NCBI GenBank assembly: GCA_040755695.1
Contig: JBFMAK010000002.1
Location: forward strand, 62,001-126,000
DNA: 64,000 bases
Direction: 5' to 3'
DNA from: Candidatus Diapherotrites archaeon
Lineage (GTDB): Archaea; Iainarchaeota; Iainarchaeia; Iainarchaeales; 1-14-0-10-31-34
Part shown: positions 8,856 through 17,224 of the stretch, one piece after another
Layout of the letters: every line of letters begins with the position of its first letter
Numbering within the stretch: the stretch's first letter is position 1
The notes under the pieces: generated by a model
What the model was told of the DNA's origin: nothing
The model's database searches: none
The model's input: the letters and a program-made list of their open reading frames with translations, nothing else
Made by a program: the position numbers and the translations under genes

Positions 8856-9257
8856 ATGGCAAAAGAATTTACTTTCAGGGGAAAAACATTAAGCGAATTA
8901 ATGAAATTGAGCAATGAGGAATTCGCAAGACTCGTTAATTCCAGGGCTAGGAGAACCTTGATTAGAGGCTTCAACAAGACCCTGGAGAAAAAAATTGAGA
9001 AGGCAAGAAGGGAATTAGAGCAGGGAAAAAAGCCTAAACCAATCAGAACGCACTTGAGGGACACAGTAATTATACCAAAGATGGTTGGATTGCTTTTTGC
9101 AATCTACAAGGGAAAAGAATTCGAGGTAAGGGAAATAGAACAGGAAATGCTGGGCCATTACCTAGGCGAATTGGCTCTCACAAGAAAAAGGTTAGTTCAC
9201 GGAAAAGCAGGGATAGGCGCAACAAAATCAAGCACTGCAATAACAGCAAGAAAATAA
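8856..9257 (+). CDS. rps19: 30S ribosomal protein S19 (uS19)
   Basis: A head protein of the small subunit, 133 residues. The R-T-H-L-R-D-T-V-I-I-P-K-M-V-G block, followed by G-K-E-F-E-V-R-E-I and G-H-Y-L-G-E-L-A-L-T-R, is characteristic of archaeal S19/eukaryotic S15. GGTGA lies 8 bases before ATG. The order L2-S19-L22 is standard. Confidence 0.96.
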   Translation: MAKEFTFRGKTLSELMKLSNEEFARLVNSRARRTLIRGFNKTLEKKIEKARRELEQGKKPKPIRTHLRDTVIIPKMVGLLFAIYKGKEFEVREIEQEMLGHYLGELALTRKRLVHGKAGIGATKSSTAITARK

Positions 9258-9269
9258 AGTGAAAAAAAA

Positions 9270-9740
9270 ATGACAAAAAAAGAATACAATTACAGGATTG
9301 GAAACGAAGCAAAGATAGCAAAAGCAACAGCAAAGAATGCACGGGCATCCCTGAAGTATTCAACAGAATTGGGAAGGGAATTAAAAGGAATGAAACTCAA
9401 AAGGGCAGCAGAATTCTTGGGAAACATAATAACAAAAAAAGAATTCATTCCATTGAGGAAATACGTGAAAAAAATGGGGCACAGGAAAGGAAAGAGCATT
9501 TCATTCACTAAAACAGGAAGATATCCTAAAAGGACAGCACAAATCTTCCTTGATTTACTGAACAGCGTGAGAGCAAATGCAGACTACAAAGGACTGAACA
9601 CAGAAAATTTAATTATAAAACACGTTTTCGCATCACAAGGCCTTGGAAGGATTGGATACCAGCCAAAGGGACACATCTCTGGAAAGAGAAGGAAAAGGAA
9701 GGCAACACACATAGAAATAATTGTGGCAGAGGCATCATAA
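9270..9740 (+). CDS. rpl22: 50S ribosomal protein L22 (uL22)
   Basis: A tunnel-wall protein of 156 residues with the archaeal L22/L17e pattern: A-K-A-T-A-K-N-A-R-A-S-L-K-Y-S-T-E near the start, and G-H-I-S-G-K-R-R-K-R-K-A-T-H-I-E-I-I near the end. It is followed directly by the promoter/leader module at 9741 that precedes S3. Confidence 0.96.
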   Translation: MTKKEYNYRIGNEAKIAKATAKNARASLKYSTELGRELKGMKLKRAAEFLGNIITKKEFIPLRKYVKKMGHRKGKSISFTKTGRYPKRTAQIFLDLLNSVRANADYKGLNTENLIIKHVFASQGLGRIGYQPKGHISGKRRKRKATHIEIIVAEAS

Positions 9741-9803
9741 ATGATTTCAAATTTCAAAAGAAAATTTGAAACATATTTAAATTTGGGGAGAAAATTTAAA
9801 TGA
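9741..9803 (+). promoter_or_regulatory. Internal promoter/leader module before S3 (copy 1 of 2)
   Basis: The module contains a hairpin (stem 9746-9754 with 9762-9770), a BRE-like TTGAAAC (9766-9772) and a TATA box ATATTTAAATTT (9773-9784) centred about 24 bases before the S3 ATG, the distance expected for a leaderless transcript. The same bases also read as a 20-codon frame from ATG 9741, ending -Y-L-N-L-G-R-K-F-K, whose TGA overlaps the S3 ATG. A close relative sits at 23751-23807 before L18e. Confidence 0.7.
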
Positions 9804-10621
9804 TTGAAAGAATCTTCATACAACAAGGGCTAAAGAAAGTGGAGCTGGAGAAATACCTCAAAAAAGAATTAGAGAAAGCAGGATTCACAAGGCTTGAAAC
9901 AATGAAAACCCCCCTAGTAACAAGAATAATCATAAGCGTCACCAACCCAGGCCTGGCAATAGGGAAAGGCGGAACCAATATAAGGAAATTAACAAAAGAC
10001 ATAGAAGAAAAATTCAAGATAGACAACCCGCAAATAGAAATAAAAGAAATAACAGTGCCTGAACTGGACGCACAGGCAATGGCAGACAGGATAGCAGAAT
10101 TAATAGGAAGAGGCTTCAGCTGGAGAAGCGTAGCATACAAGACAGTCAAAGACATAAGCAGGGCAGGAGCACCAGGAGTTGAAATACTGCTCGCAGGCGC
10201 CCTTTCAGGAAAAGGACAAAGAAAAAGAAAAGTAAGAATATACGAGGGATACATGAAGAAGGTCGGAGAACAAGCAAGATACGTTGATTATGGTGCTGCC
10301 CCGGCAAGGGCAAAATTCGGGATTATAGGAGTAAAAGTAAAAATAGTAAAGCCCGGCACAATATTCACAGACAAAATAAAAATAGAAGAAGAAAAAGAAG
10401 AAACCAAAGAAAAAGAAATAAAAGAAGAAGAAAAAGAGGTAGTGGCAGCAGAACCTGAGGTCAAGGAAGAAGTGTTTGAAGAAAAAGCAGAGAAAAAGGA
10501 TGCCACAAAAGAAAAAAAGAAAAGACAACACGAAGAATCAAAGGAAGAAAAGGAGAAAGAGAAATTAAAGGAAGCAGAATTAGAGGAAGAAAAAAAAGAA
10601 GAAGAAAAAGAGGTAGAATGA
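9800..10621 (+). CDS. rps3: 30S ribosomal protein S3 (uS3) with long acidic/basic tail
   Basis: The mRNA-entry protein of the small subunit, 273 residues. The KH domain GxxG element is I-G-K-G-G-T-N-I-R-K (about residues 54-63), followed by the C-terminal domain through G-Y-M-K-K-V-G-E-Q-A-R-Y-V. The last 80 residues or so are a Lys/Glu-rich low-complexity tail, far longer than in most bacteria; such tails recur in S4, S13, S2 and L32e here. The start coincides with the predicted leaderless transcription start of the upstream module. Confidence 0.96.
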   Translation: MIERIFIQQGLKKVELEKYLKKELEKAGFTRLETMKTPLVTRIIISVTNPGLAIGKGGTNIRKLTKDIEEKFKIDNPQIEIKEITVPELDAQAMADRIAELIGRGFSWRSVAYKTVKDISRAGAPGVEILLAGALSGKGQRKRKVRIYEGYMKKVGEQARYVDYGAAPARAKFGIIGVKVKIVKPGTIFTDKIKIEEEKEETKEKEIKEEEKEVVAAEPEVKEEVFEEKAEKKDATKEKKKRQHEESKEEKEKEKLKEAELEEEKKEEEKEVE

Positions 10622-10622
10622 A

Positions 10623-10877
10623 ATGGCTCTGCTGAAGGTAAAGGAAATGAGGGGCTTCACGACAGAAGAACTGGAAGCTAAAATGCTTGAAGTGAAAGCA
10701 GAACTCGCAAAAGAGAAGGGCTCAATAAGCTCAGGGACAAAGGCAGAGAACCCTGGAAAGATAAGGAACCTAAGGAGAACAATAGCAAGAATTCTTACAG
10801 TAATAAAAGAAAAACAAATCCAGAAAGAAAAAGAGAAGAAAACAAAAACGAAAAAAGAGGTGAAAAAAACTAAATGA
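10623..10877 (+). CDS. rpl29: 50S ribosomal protein L29 (uL29)
   Basis: An 84-residue two-helix protein at the tunnel exit: E-M-R-G-F-T-T-E-E-L-E-A-K-M, then G-K-I-R-N-L-R-R-T-I-A-R-I-L-T-V-I-K-E-K. A Lys-rich tail of about 20 residues follows. The stop overlaps the aIF1 start (ATGA). Confidence 0.95.
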   Translation: MALLKVKEMRGFTTEELEAKMLEVKAELAKEKGSISSGTKAENPGKIRNLRRTIARILTVIKEKQIQKEKEKKTKTKKEVKKTK

Positions 10878-11176
10878 ATGAGGTATGCCAGATTTGCGGC
10901 CTGCCAAAAAATCTTTGCGTCTGCAGCGAAATAGAAAAAGAAGGGCAGAGAATAAAAGCAAGGGTCATGAAAAGAAGGTTCGGAAAAGTTGTGACAACAA
11001 TCTCAGGAATAGAAAACCAGGGGAGAGCAAAAGAACTTGAAAAAATACTGAAAAGAAAGCTTGCCTGCGGAGGGACAGTGAAAGGCACAGAAATAGAACT
11101 CCAAGGCGACCACAAGAAACACATAAAAGAAATATTAATGCAGCAGGGCTACAAAGAGGAATTATTGGATGTATGA
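10874..11176 (+). CDS. sui1: Translation initiation factor aIF1 (SUI1 family)
   Basis: It promotes start-codon selection on the small subunit. Its 100 residues include an N-terminal C-x-x-C-x-x-x-x-x-x-C-x-C zinc-type knuckle (C-Q-I-C-G-L-P-K-N-L-C-V-C), then the SUI1 fold with L-A-C-G-G-T-V-K and I-E-L-Q-G-D-H. It sits between L29 and the RNase P protein gene, as in many archaea, and overlaps both neighbours. Confidence 0.96.
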   Translation: MNEVCQICGLPKNLCVCSEIEKEGQRIKARVMKRRFGKVVTTISGIENQGRAKELEKILKRKLACGGTVKGTEIELQGDHKKHIKEILMQQGYKEELLDV

Positions 11177-11456
11177 AAAATTTTATTCAATAAACAGGAA
11201 GAATATTCTAGGGCATGAATTGAACGGCCTTAAAATAAATATAATAAATTCAAGCGACCCGAAAAAAATTGGAGTGAACGGAGTCATAGTAAAAGAAACA
11301 AAAAACACTTTTGTGATAGAAAGCCAGGGGAAAGAAAAAATCGTGCCAAAAAAAGAGGTTTTAATTGAATTCGAAATTCAAGGAGAAAAAATTGCAGTAA
11401 ACGGAAAAGAGTTAATTGCAAGGCCTGAAGACAGAATAAAAAAAATGTTTAGGTGA
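11169..11456 (+). CDS. rnp1: Ribonuclease P protein component 1 (Rpp29/Pop4)
   Basis: This 95-residue protein subunit of RNase P trims tRNA 5' leaders. The Sm-like barrel is indicated by I-L-G-H-E-L-N-G-L, G-V-N-G-V-I-V-K-E-T-K-N-T-F-V-I and R-P-E-D-R-I-K-K near the end. It overlaps aIF1 by 8 bases. Its TGA is part of the GGTGA that serves S17. Confidence 0.93.
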   Translation: MYEKFYSINRKNILGHELNGLKINIINSSDPKKIGVNGVIVKETKNTFVIESQGKEKIVPKKEVLIEFEIQGEKIAVNGKELIARPEDRIKKMFR

Positions 11457-11461
11457 AAAAA

Positions 11462-11767
11462 ATGGTTGAGGTTGAATGCACTGACAAAAAATGCGCATTG
11501 CACGGAAGCTTAAAGGTGAGAGGGAACATATTTACAGGAAAGGTAGTGAGCTCCAAAGCAAAAAATACTGTTACAGTTGAAAGAACAATAATGCATAAGG
11601 TTCCAAAATATGAGAGATACAAGAAAGTAAGGTCAAAGATTAAAGCTCATAACCCGCTCTGCATAAATGCAAGGGAAGGAGATATTGTCAAGATAGGGGA
11701 AACAAGAAAGATCAGCAAAACAAAAGGCTTTGTTGTAATAGGAATTGAAAAGAGGGAAGAAATTTAA
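11462..11767 (+). CDS. rps17: 30S ribosomal protein S17 (uS17)
   Basis: About 101 residues. The ATG at 11462 is preferred to the GTG at 11453 because GGTGA (11452-11456) spaces correctly to it. The OB-fold features are G-N-I-F-T-G-K-V-V-S-S-K-A-K-N-T-V-T-V and H-N-P-L-C-I-N-A-R-E-G-D, with I-G-E-T-R-K-I-S-K-T-K. The N-terminal C-x(4)-C pair is typical of some archaeal S17 proteins. Confidence 0.96.
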   Translation: MVEVECTDKKCALHGSLKVRGNIFTGKVVSSKAKNTVTVERTIMHKVPKYERYKKVRSKIKAHNPLCINAREGDIVKIGETRKISKTKGFVVIGIEKREEI

Positions 11768-12166
11768 ATGAAAGCAGTAAACGCATCACCGGTAAGGTGC
11801 CTGTCACAGAAATCAATGTGCTTATGTGCAGACAACAGTGGAGCAAAAATTGTGCAGATAATTACAGTATTCGGATTCAAAGGAAGAAAGAAAATGCACC
11901 CTAAAGCAGGGATAGGGGACATGGTGAATGTTGTAGTGAAAAAAGGAAAACCAGAAATAAGAAAAAAAGTTGAAAGGGCAATCATAATCAGGGTTGCAAA
12001 AGAATACAAGAGGAATGACGGCACAAGAATAAAATTCGAAGACAATGCTGTAGTGCTCGTGGATGACAAAGGAGCCCCAAAAGGCTCAGAAATAAAAGGG
12101 GTTGTTGCAAAAGAGGCAGCAGAAAGATGGCCTAAAATAGCAGGGATTGCCTCTGCAGTAGTCTAA
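11768..12166 (+). CDS. rpl14: 50S ribosomal protein L14 (uL14)
   Basis: A 132-residue intersubunit-bridge protein that starts immediately after the S17 stop. Signatures are [15 protein letters not shown] and [14 protein letters not shown], with the archaeal ending [13 protein letters not shown]. Confidence 0.97.
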   Translation: MKAVNASPVRCLSQKSMCLCADNSGAKIVQIITVFGFKGRKKMHPKAGIGDMVNVVVKKGKPEIRKKVERAIIIRVAKEYKRNDGTRIKFEDNAVVLVDDKGAPKGSEIKGVVAKEAAERWPKIAGIASAVV

Positions 12167-12182
12167 AGGTGAAAGAAAGATT

Positions 12183-12557
12183 ATGAGTGAAAGCAGAAAG
12201 CCCTCAAAGCAGAGAAAAGAATTAATGGGTACGCCCTTGCACAAAAAGAAGAGCGGGCTGAACGCCCATTTAAGCAAGGAATTAAGAAAGGAGCTAAAGA
12301 AAAGGGCCCTGCAAGTAAGGGCCGGGGACAAGGCAAAAATAATGAAAGGAAAATTCAAGAAAAAAGAAGGCAAAATCACAAAAGTAAACCACAAGAAAGG
12401 GTTGGTGTTCATTGAAAAAATTACGAGAAAGAAGTCTGATGGGACAGAAACATTCATTCCATTGAAGGCATCCAATCTCATGCTTATTGAATTGGAGAGA
12501 AAAGATGAAAGGAGAACAAAATTTTTAAGTAAAGGAAAAAAAGCAGGTGAGAGCTAA
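12183..12557 (+). CDS. rpl24: 50S ribosomal protein L24 (uL24)
   Basis: A 124-residue assembly-initiating protein. It has the archaeal/eukaryotic L26 N-terminus (S-K-Q-R-K...H-L-S-K-E-L-R) and a KOW motif (R-A-G-D-K-A-K-I-M-K-G-K-F-K-K-K-E-G-K-I, about residues 45-64). Its stop overlaps the S4e ATG as TAATG. Confidence 0.95.
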   Translation: MSESRKPSKQRKELMGTPLHKKKSGLNAHLSKELRKELKKRALQVRAGDKAKIMKGKFKKKEGKITKVNHKKGLVFIEKITRKKSDGTETFIPLKASNLMLIELERKDERRTKFLSKGKKAGES

Positions 12558-13267
12558 TGGCAGGGAAAGGCGGTGCAAGGACAGAGAAAAGGATTTCTTC
12601 AGGCAAGATAAGGTCACTGAAAAGAAAAGAAAAAGTTTTCACACTAAAGCCAATGCCTGGACCCCATAAAGGAAAGGATTCAATACCATTAGGGTTAATT
12701 TTAAGGGATGCCTTGGGAATTGCAAGCAATGCACGTGAGGCAAAAAGAATACTCAACGCGGGAAAAGTGAAAGTGGACTTAATTGAAAGAAAGGAATTAA
12801 AATTTCCTGTAGGGCTGTTTGATGTAATTTCAATTGAAGAAGCAAAGAAAAATTACCGGGTAGTATTGGACGGCAAGGGAAGAATCCAGCTGAAAGAAAT
12901 AAACCCAAAAGAAAAAAACTTCAAGTTATGCAAGATAACAAGCAAAAAAGCCTTAAAAAAAGGGCTTACACAGTACGGCACAAATGACGGGAGAAGCTTT
13001 ATTGACAAGAAACCAGAATACAGGAAAGGAGACAGCCTGAAGATTGAGCTGCCAGAACAAAAAATAATTGAAAGGATTGAATTAAAGAAAGGAAATACAG
13101 CATTTATGGCAGGAGGAAAGCATGTTGGAACAACAGGCACCATAAAAGAAATAATTGAGGGGACACAAAGAAGGGAAAAAATAATATTAATTGAGGGAAA
13201 AGAAAAGGAATTCCGAACAAAGGCAGAAAATGTTTTTGTGGTAGGGGAAAAGAAAGCAGAAATATAA
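12557..13267 (+). CDS. rps4e: 30S ribosomal protein S4e (eS4)
   Basis: A 236-residue protein found only in archaea and eukaryotes. It contains an S4 RNA-binding segment (I-P-L-G-L-I-L-R-D-A-L-G-I-A-S-N-A-R-E-A), the central eS4 domain, and a KOW-like end G-G-K-H-V-G-T-T-G-T-I-K-E-I. Its presence at this position is a strong archaeal marker. Confidence 0.97.
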   Translation: MAGKGGARTEKRISSGKIRSLKRKEKVFTLKPMPGPHKGKDSIPLGLILRDALGIASNAREAKRILNAGKVKVDLIERKELKFPVGLFDVISIEEAKKNYRVVLDGKGRIQLKEINPKEKNFKLCKITSKKALKKGLTQYGTNDGRSFIDKKPEYRKGDSLKIELPEQKIIERIELKKGNTAFMAGGKHVGTTGTIKEIIEGTQRREKIILIEGKEKEFRTKAENVFVVGEKKAEI

Positions 13268-13280
13268 TTAAAGTGAGAAA

Positions 13281-13805
13281 ATGAAAGAAAAAAAAGAAAA
13301 CTCCATGAGGGAAATAAAGGTGGAGAAAGTGACAGTAAACATGGGCGTAGGCCAGACAGGGGAAGAATTAAGGAAAGGACAGGAGATATTAGAGAAGATT
13401 ACAGGCAGGAAGACAATCCAGACACTATGCAAGGTAAGGCAGCCCTTGTGGGGCATAAGAGAAGGCCTTCCAATAGGAGCAAAAGTCACCCTCAGAAAAC
13501 AGAAAGCAATAGAATTCCTCAAGACAGCGCTTGGAGCAAAAGACAACCAGCTGAACAAAAAGAATTTTGATTCAAGAGGGAATTTAGGATTTGGAATAAA
13601 AGAATACATTGACCTGCCTGGAGTGAAATACGACCCAAAACTCGGAGTAAAAGGCTTTGACGTGCTTGTAACGCTTGAAAGAAAAGGATTCAGAGTAAAA
13701 AAAAGGAAATTAAGGCAGGCAAAAATATCAAAATCACATTCAATAACAAGAGAAGAAGCAATTGAATTCATGAAAAAAAAGTTTGGAGTTGAGGTAATTG
13801 GTTGA
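13281..13805 (+). CDS. rpl5: 50S ribosomal protein L5 (uL5)
   Basis: This 174-residue protein binds 5S rRNA and contacts the P-site tRNA. Key stretches are [23 protein letters not shown] and [21 protein letters not shown] second Met (13305) could be the true start, since the first eight residues are very polar. The end overlaps the S14 start by 8 bases. Confidence 0.96.
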   Translation: MKEKKENSMREIKVEKVTVNMGVGQTGEELRKGQEILEKITGRKTIQTLCKVRQPLWGIREGLPIGAKVTLRKQKAIEFLKTALGAKDNQLNKKNFDSRGNLGFGIKEYIDLPGVKYDPKLGVKGFDVLVTLERKGFRVKKRKLRQAKISKSHSITREEAIEFMKKKFGVEVIG

Positions 13806-13932
13806 CAAAAGAAAGGCCGTGTGCAAGATATGCGGCAATAATCCTGGAATGATAAGAAAGTACGGACTGAATATATGCAGGAGATGCTTCAAGGATTACG
13901 CCGAAAAATTAGGGTTCAGGAAATATAATTAA
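13798..13932 (+). CDS. rps14: 30S ribosomal protein S14 (uS14), zinc form, TTG start
   Basis: A 44-residue protein assigned from a short frame inside the L5-S8 gap. TTG at 13798 follows GAGGTAA and overlaps the end of L5. The protein has C-K-I-C-G-N-N and [10 protein letters not shown], giving the CxxC...CxxC zinc site of the short zinc-type S14, and ends L-G-F-R-K-Y-N, which is the usual S14 C-terminus. It is missed by length-limited gene finding, but the position between L5 and S8 is exactly where S14 is expected. Confidence 0.93.
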   Translation: MVDKRKAVCKICGNNPGMIRKYGLNICRRCFKDYAEKLGFRKYN

Positions 13933-13971
13933 AAAAAAGGAGAAAGAAGGAGACAAGGAAGTGAAAAAAAA

Positions 13972-14364
13972 ATGAGCGTTGTAGACCCGCTTGCTGACGC
14001 ACTCACAAACATAAAAAATAACGAGGGCGCAGCAAAAAAAGAATGCACTGTAAGGCCTGCCTCAAAGATATTGGGGGAAATATTAAAGCTTATGAAATCA
14101 AAGGAATACATACTTGACTTTGAAAGAGTGGAAGACGGAAGAGAAGGAATGTACAGAATAAGACTTGCAGGAAAAATAAATGAATGCAAGGCAATAAAGC
14201 CAAGGTACGCAGTAAAAAAAGACGGGTACGAGAAATATGAGAAAAGATACCTTCCTTCAAGGGAGATAGGGATACTGGTTGTCTCAACACCAAAAGGTGT
14301 TCTGCCACACCAGGAAGCAAAAAATAAGGGGTTAGGCGGAAGACTGCTGGCTTATGTTTATTAG
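13972..14364 (+). CDS. rps8: 30S ribosomal protein S8 (uS8)
   Basis: A 130-residue platform assembly protein that also regulates ribosomal operons in some organisms. The start D-P-L-A-D-A-L-T-N-I-K-N-N-E is diagnostic, and the end is G-V-L-P-H-Q-E-A-K-N-K-G-L-G-G-R-L-L-A-Y-V-Y. A 39-base spacer after S14 carries only the ribosome-binding region. Confidence 0.96.
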   Translation: MSVVDPLADALTNIKNNEGAAKKECTVRPASKILGEILKLMKSKEYILDFERVEDGREGMYRIRLAGKINECKAIKPRYAVKKDGYEKYEKRYLPSREIGILVVSTPKGVLPHQEAKNKGLGGRLLAYVY

Positions 14365-14374
14365 GTGAAAGGAA

Positions 14375-14911
14375 TTGAAGAAAAAACAGGAATTAATAAT
14401 TGAAATTCCAGAAGGGTTCAAGATTGAGGTAGAGGGAGGCAGGTTAACCTTATCAGACGGCAAGGATTCAGTGAACAAGGAATTCAAGGCAAAGGAAATA
14501 AAATTCAGCAAAAAAAACAATTCTGTTATTCTAAGCACAGAAAAATATTCGCGGAGGGCGAAGGCATTAATGAATAGCATAAAAGCCAACATAGAAAACA
14601 TGGTTGAAGGCCTCACAAAAGGATACGAATACAGGCTGGCAATAGTTTACAGCCATTTCCCGATAAATGTTTCAGTGAAGGGAAACCTTGTGGAAATAAA
14701 CAATTTCACTGGAGAGAAAAGGCCTAGGAAAGCTCAGATAATCGGAAACACAAAGGTTGAAATCAAGGGAAAGGAAATAATTGTAACAGGAAAAAACAAA
14801 GAGCACGCAGGCCAGACAGCAGCAAATTTAGAGAATGCCACAAGGATAAGAGAAAAAGACAGGAGAATTTTCCAGGACGGAATATTCATTGTAAGCAAGA
14901 ATGCAAGGTGA
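14375..14911 (+). CDS. rpl6: 50S ribosomal protein L6 (uL6)
   Basis: A 178-residue protein with two L6 repeats. It starts with TTG at 14375, about 8 bases after GGTGA. Motifs include I-E-I-P-E-G-F-K-I-E-V-E-G, M-V-E-G-L-T-K-G-Y-E-Y-R-L and R-I-R-E-K-D-R-R-I-F-Q-D-G-I. The stop TGA is inside the GGTGA used by L32e. Confidence 0.96.
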   Translation: MKKKQELIIEIPEGFKIEVEGGRLTLSDGKDSVNKEFKAKEIKFSKKNNSVILSTEKYSRRAKALMNSIKANIENMVEGLTKGYEYRLAIVYSHFPINVSVKGNLVEINNFTGEKRPRKAQIIGNTKVEIKGKEIIVTGKNKEHAGQTAANLENATRIREKDRRIFQDGIFIVSKNAR

Positions 14912-14919
14912 ATAAAAAA

Positions 14920-15444
14920 ATGGCAGAAAAAGAGAAGAAAAAAGAGAAAAAGCCGGTTGAAGCCAAAAAAGAATTAAAGAAAGAAGAAAAGAAGACTGAA
15001 ACAAAAGAGGCTGCCAAAGAAAAAAAGGAAGAGCAAAAGCAGGTTAAGCCAAAGGCAAAAAGAAGAGCAAAAGTGAATGACAAAATACTTGAATTGAGGG
15101 AAGAAATAAAAAAGAAATGGAAGCCGACCTTCAGGGGAAGATGGGGCAAAAAATGGCTGAGAAGACCAAGCAAGAAGAAATGGGATAAATGGAGACACCC
15201 AAGAGGAATTGACATTAAAAGAAAAAAGGAAGACGGGGCATTACCAAAAAGCGGTTACAGGACAGCAGGAGAAATAAGAGGCCTTCATCCAAGCGGCTTT
15301 AGGGAAAGAATGGTAAAAAATTCAAATGAATTAAATTCAGTTAAAGAGGGAGAAGCAATAAGGATTGCAGCAGCAGTAGGCAGGAAAAAAAGGAAAGAGA
15401 TAAGAAAGAAAGCAAAAGAAATGAATTTATATATTTTAAATTAA
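14920..15444 (+). CDS. rpl32e: 50S ribosomal protein L32e (eL32) with Lys/Glu-rich N-terminal extension
   Basis: The ATG at 14920 is chosen over the GTG at 14908 by its spacing to GGTGA (14907-14911). A Lys/Glu/Ala extension of about 45 residues precedes the conserved domain: W-R-H-P-R-G-I-D-I-K-R-K, then G-Y-R-T-A-G-E-I-R-G-L-H-P-S-G-F. The extension resembles those in some haloarchaeal and metazoan L32e proteins. The total is 174 residues. Confidence 0.95.
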   Translation: MAEKEKKKEKKPVEAKKELKKEEKKTETKEAAKEKKEEQKQVKPKAKRRAKVNDKILELREEIKKKWKPTFRGRWGKKWLRRPSKKKWDKWRHPRGIDIKRKKEDGALPKSGYRTAGEIRGLHPSGFRERMVKNSNELNSVKEGEAIRIAAAVGRKKRKEIRKKAKEMNLYILN

Positions 15445-15458
15445 AATTTGGTGAAATA

Positions 15459-15905
15459 ATGCAGTTAAACAAGATAAGGAGGATGAGTTCGCAAATACTG
15501 AAGACAGGGAAAAACAAGATATGGTTTGAGCCTGACTCAGGAGACAAAATAAAAGAGGCAATGACAAAAGACGATGTAAGGGAACTGATAAGGCAAGGCC
15601 TCATAAAGGAAAGAAAAGAGCAGATGCACTCAAAGGCAGGGGCAAGGGCCCTCAAAGAAAAAAAGAGGAAAGGAAGAAAGAGAGGCTTCGGGAAAAGGAC
15701 TGGAAGCAGGAAAGCCAGGGTCAAAGAAAAAACTGGCTGGATTAAAAGGGTAAGGGCCCAAAGAAAAAAATTGAAAGAACTCAAAAGCAAGGGAACAGTC
15801 AGCCCAAAGGATTACAGAAAATTGTATAAAATGATTAAAGGCAATTATTTCAAGGGAAAAAAATACATTGAACTGGCAGTGAAAGAAAAAAAGAAGGGAA
15901 AATAA
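15459..15905 (+). CDS. rpl19e: 50S ribosomal protein L19e (eL19)
   Basis: A 148-residue basic helical protein that forms intersubunit bridges. It begins M-Q-L-N-K-I-R-R-M-S-S-Q-I-L-K, and contains I-K-E-A-M-T-K-D-D-V-R-E-L-I and R-K-R-G-F-G-K-R-T-G-S-R-K-A-R, followed by the long C-terminal helix region Y-R-K-L-Y-K-M-I-K-G-N-Y-F-K. Confidence 0.96.
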   Translation: MQLNKIRRMSSQILKTGKNKIWFEPDSGDKIKEAMTKDDVRELIRQGLIKERKEQMHSKAGARALKEKKRKGRKRGFGKRTGSRKARVKEKTGWIKRVRAQRKKLKELKSKGTVSPKDYRKLYKMIKGNYFKGKKYIELAVKEKKKGK

Positions 15906-15906
15906 A

Positions 15907-16491
15907 ATGGCGCACAAGGCTACATTCGAAGTAAAATTCAGGAGGAGGAAGGAGGGCAGGACAGATTATAAGAAAAGGCTGGAATTGCTTAAATCAAGAA
16001 AGCCCCGCTTGGTAATAAGAAGGTCAAACAACAATTATTCAGTTCAATTAATCAGGTACGAAAAAAATGGGGATAAAACAATAGAAAGCGCCAGCTCAAA
16101 AGAATTGAGGAAGTACGGCTGGAAACTGCACGGGGGGAACATTCAATCAGCATATCTTACAGGCCTGCTTATTGGAGTGAAAGCCAGAAACAAGGTGAAG
16201 GAAGCAATTTTAGACATTGGAATGGTTACACCAGTGCATGGCTCAGGGGTTTTCGCTGCATTAAAGGGAGCAATTGACTCGGGAATGCATGTACCACACG
16301 AAGCAAAAGCACTGCCATCAGAAAACAGGATAAAAGGCGAAGACAAACAGAAATATTTTACTTCACTGAAAGAAGAAGAATTCAAGGAAAAGTTTTCTTC
16401 TTACGTAAAAGAAAAAATTGACCCTAAAAAGATAGTTGAATACTTTGAGGAAGCAAAAAACAAGATAATGAAAAGCGGTGAAAAGAAATGA
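15907..16491 (+). CDS. rpl18: 50S ribosomal protein L18 (uL18)
   Basis: A 194-residue 5S rRNA-binding protein of the archaeal/eukaryotic (L5e) type. It has F-R-R-R-K-E-G-R-T-D-Y-K-K-R-L-E-L-L-K-S, R-L-V-I-R-R-S-N-N and A-Y-L-T-G-L-L-I-G, and an ending region with V-P-H-E. The stop overlaps the S5 start (ATGA). Confidence 0.96.
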   Translation: MAHKATFEVKFRRRKEGRTDYKKRLELLKSRKPRLVIRRSNNNYSVQLIRYEKNGDKTIESASSKELRKYGWKLHGGNIQSAYLTGLLIGVKARNKVKEAILDIGMVTPVHGSGVFAALKGAIDSGMHVPHEAKALPSENRIKGEDKQKYFTSLKEEEFKEKFSSYVKEKIDPKKIVEYFEEAKNKIMKSGEKK

Positions 16492-17222
16492 GAGATAAGA
16501 CAGCAAAAGGAAAGAGGAGGAGAGAAGACTCTGGCAGAATAGAAAAAGTTCAAAGGGAAGAAATGGACTGGATACCAAGGACTGAAGCAGGAAAAAAGGT
16601 AAGGAATGAAGAGATAACATCATTCCAGCAGCTGCTTGACTCAGGCCTTCCAGTAATTGAACCGCAAATAATTGATTACCTCATCCCTGAATTAAAGGAA
16701 AAATTGGTTGAATTCAACAAGACAGCAAAAGTGAGGAGCGCAGGAAGAGTATTTTCTTTCAGGGCCTCAGTTCTTGTAGGGGATGGAGAAGAATTCATCG
16801 GAGTAGGCATAGCAAAAGACAAGGAAAAAATGCCCGCAATAAGAAAGGCCACAAACAGGGCGAAATTGAATTTAGTTAAAGTCAGGAAAGGGTGCGGGAG
16901 CTGGGAGTGCACTTGTGGAACCCATCATTCAATTCCTTTCAAGGTAGAGGGAAAGGCAGCCTCGGTAAGAGTAATATTAATGCCTGCCCCGAAAGGAACA
17001 GGGCTTGTTGTTGGAAGCAACATAAAGGACGTGTTTGAATTCATTGGAATCAAGGACATTTGGTCTGCAAGCAAGGGAAGCACTGGAACAAAATTAAATT
17101 TTATTAGGGCTGCAATCGATGCCCTGTCAAAAACAACTGAAATGAAGCTATCAGAAGAAACAACACAAAGAATAGACAAAAGAAAAAGAAAAGAAGAAAT
17201 TGAAGTAAAAGGAGAAGAATAA
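16488..17222 (+). CDS. rps5: 30S ribosomal protein S5 (uS5)
   Basis: A 244-residue decoding-fidelity protein at the mRNA entrance. After a charged N-terminal extension of about 25 residues come the double-stranded RNA-binding-like domain (V-R-S-A-G-R-V-F-S-F-R-A-S-V-L-V-G-D-G) and the C-terminal domain with A-P-K-G-T-G-L-V-V-G and I-K-D-I-W-S-A-S-K-G-S-T. The protein is longer than usual because of both tails. Confidence 0.96.
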   Translation: MRDKTAKGKRRREDSGRIEKVQREEMDWIPRTEAGKKVRNEEITSFQQLLDSGLPVIEPQIIDYLIPELKEKLVEFNKTAKVRSAGRVFSFRASVLVGDGEEFIGVGIAKDKEKMPAIRKATNRAKLNLVKVRKGCGSWECTCGTHHSIPFKVEGKAASVRVILMPAPKGTGLVVGSNIKDVFEFIGIKDIWSASKGSTGTKLNFIRAAIDALSKTTEMKLSEETTQRIDKRKRKEEIEVKGEE

Positions 17223-17224
17223 AA

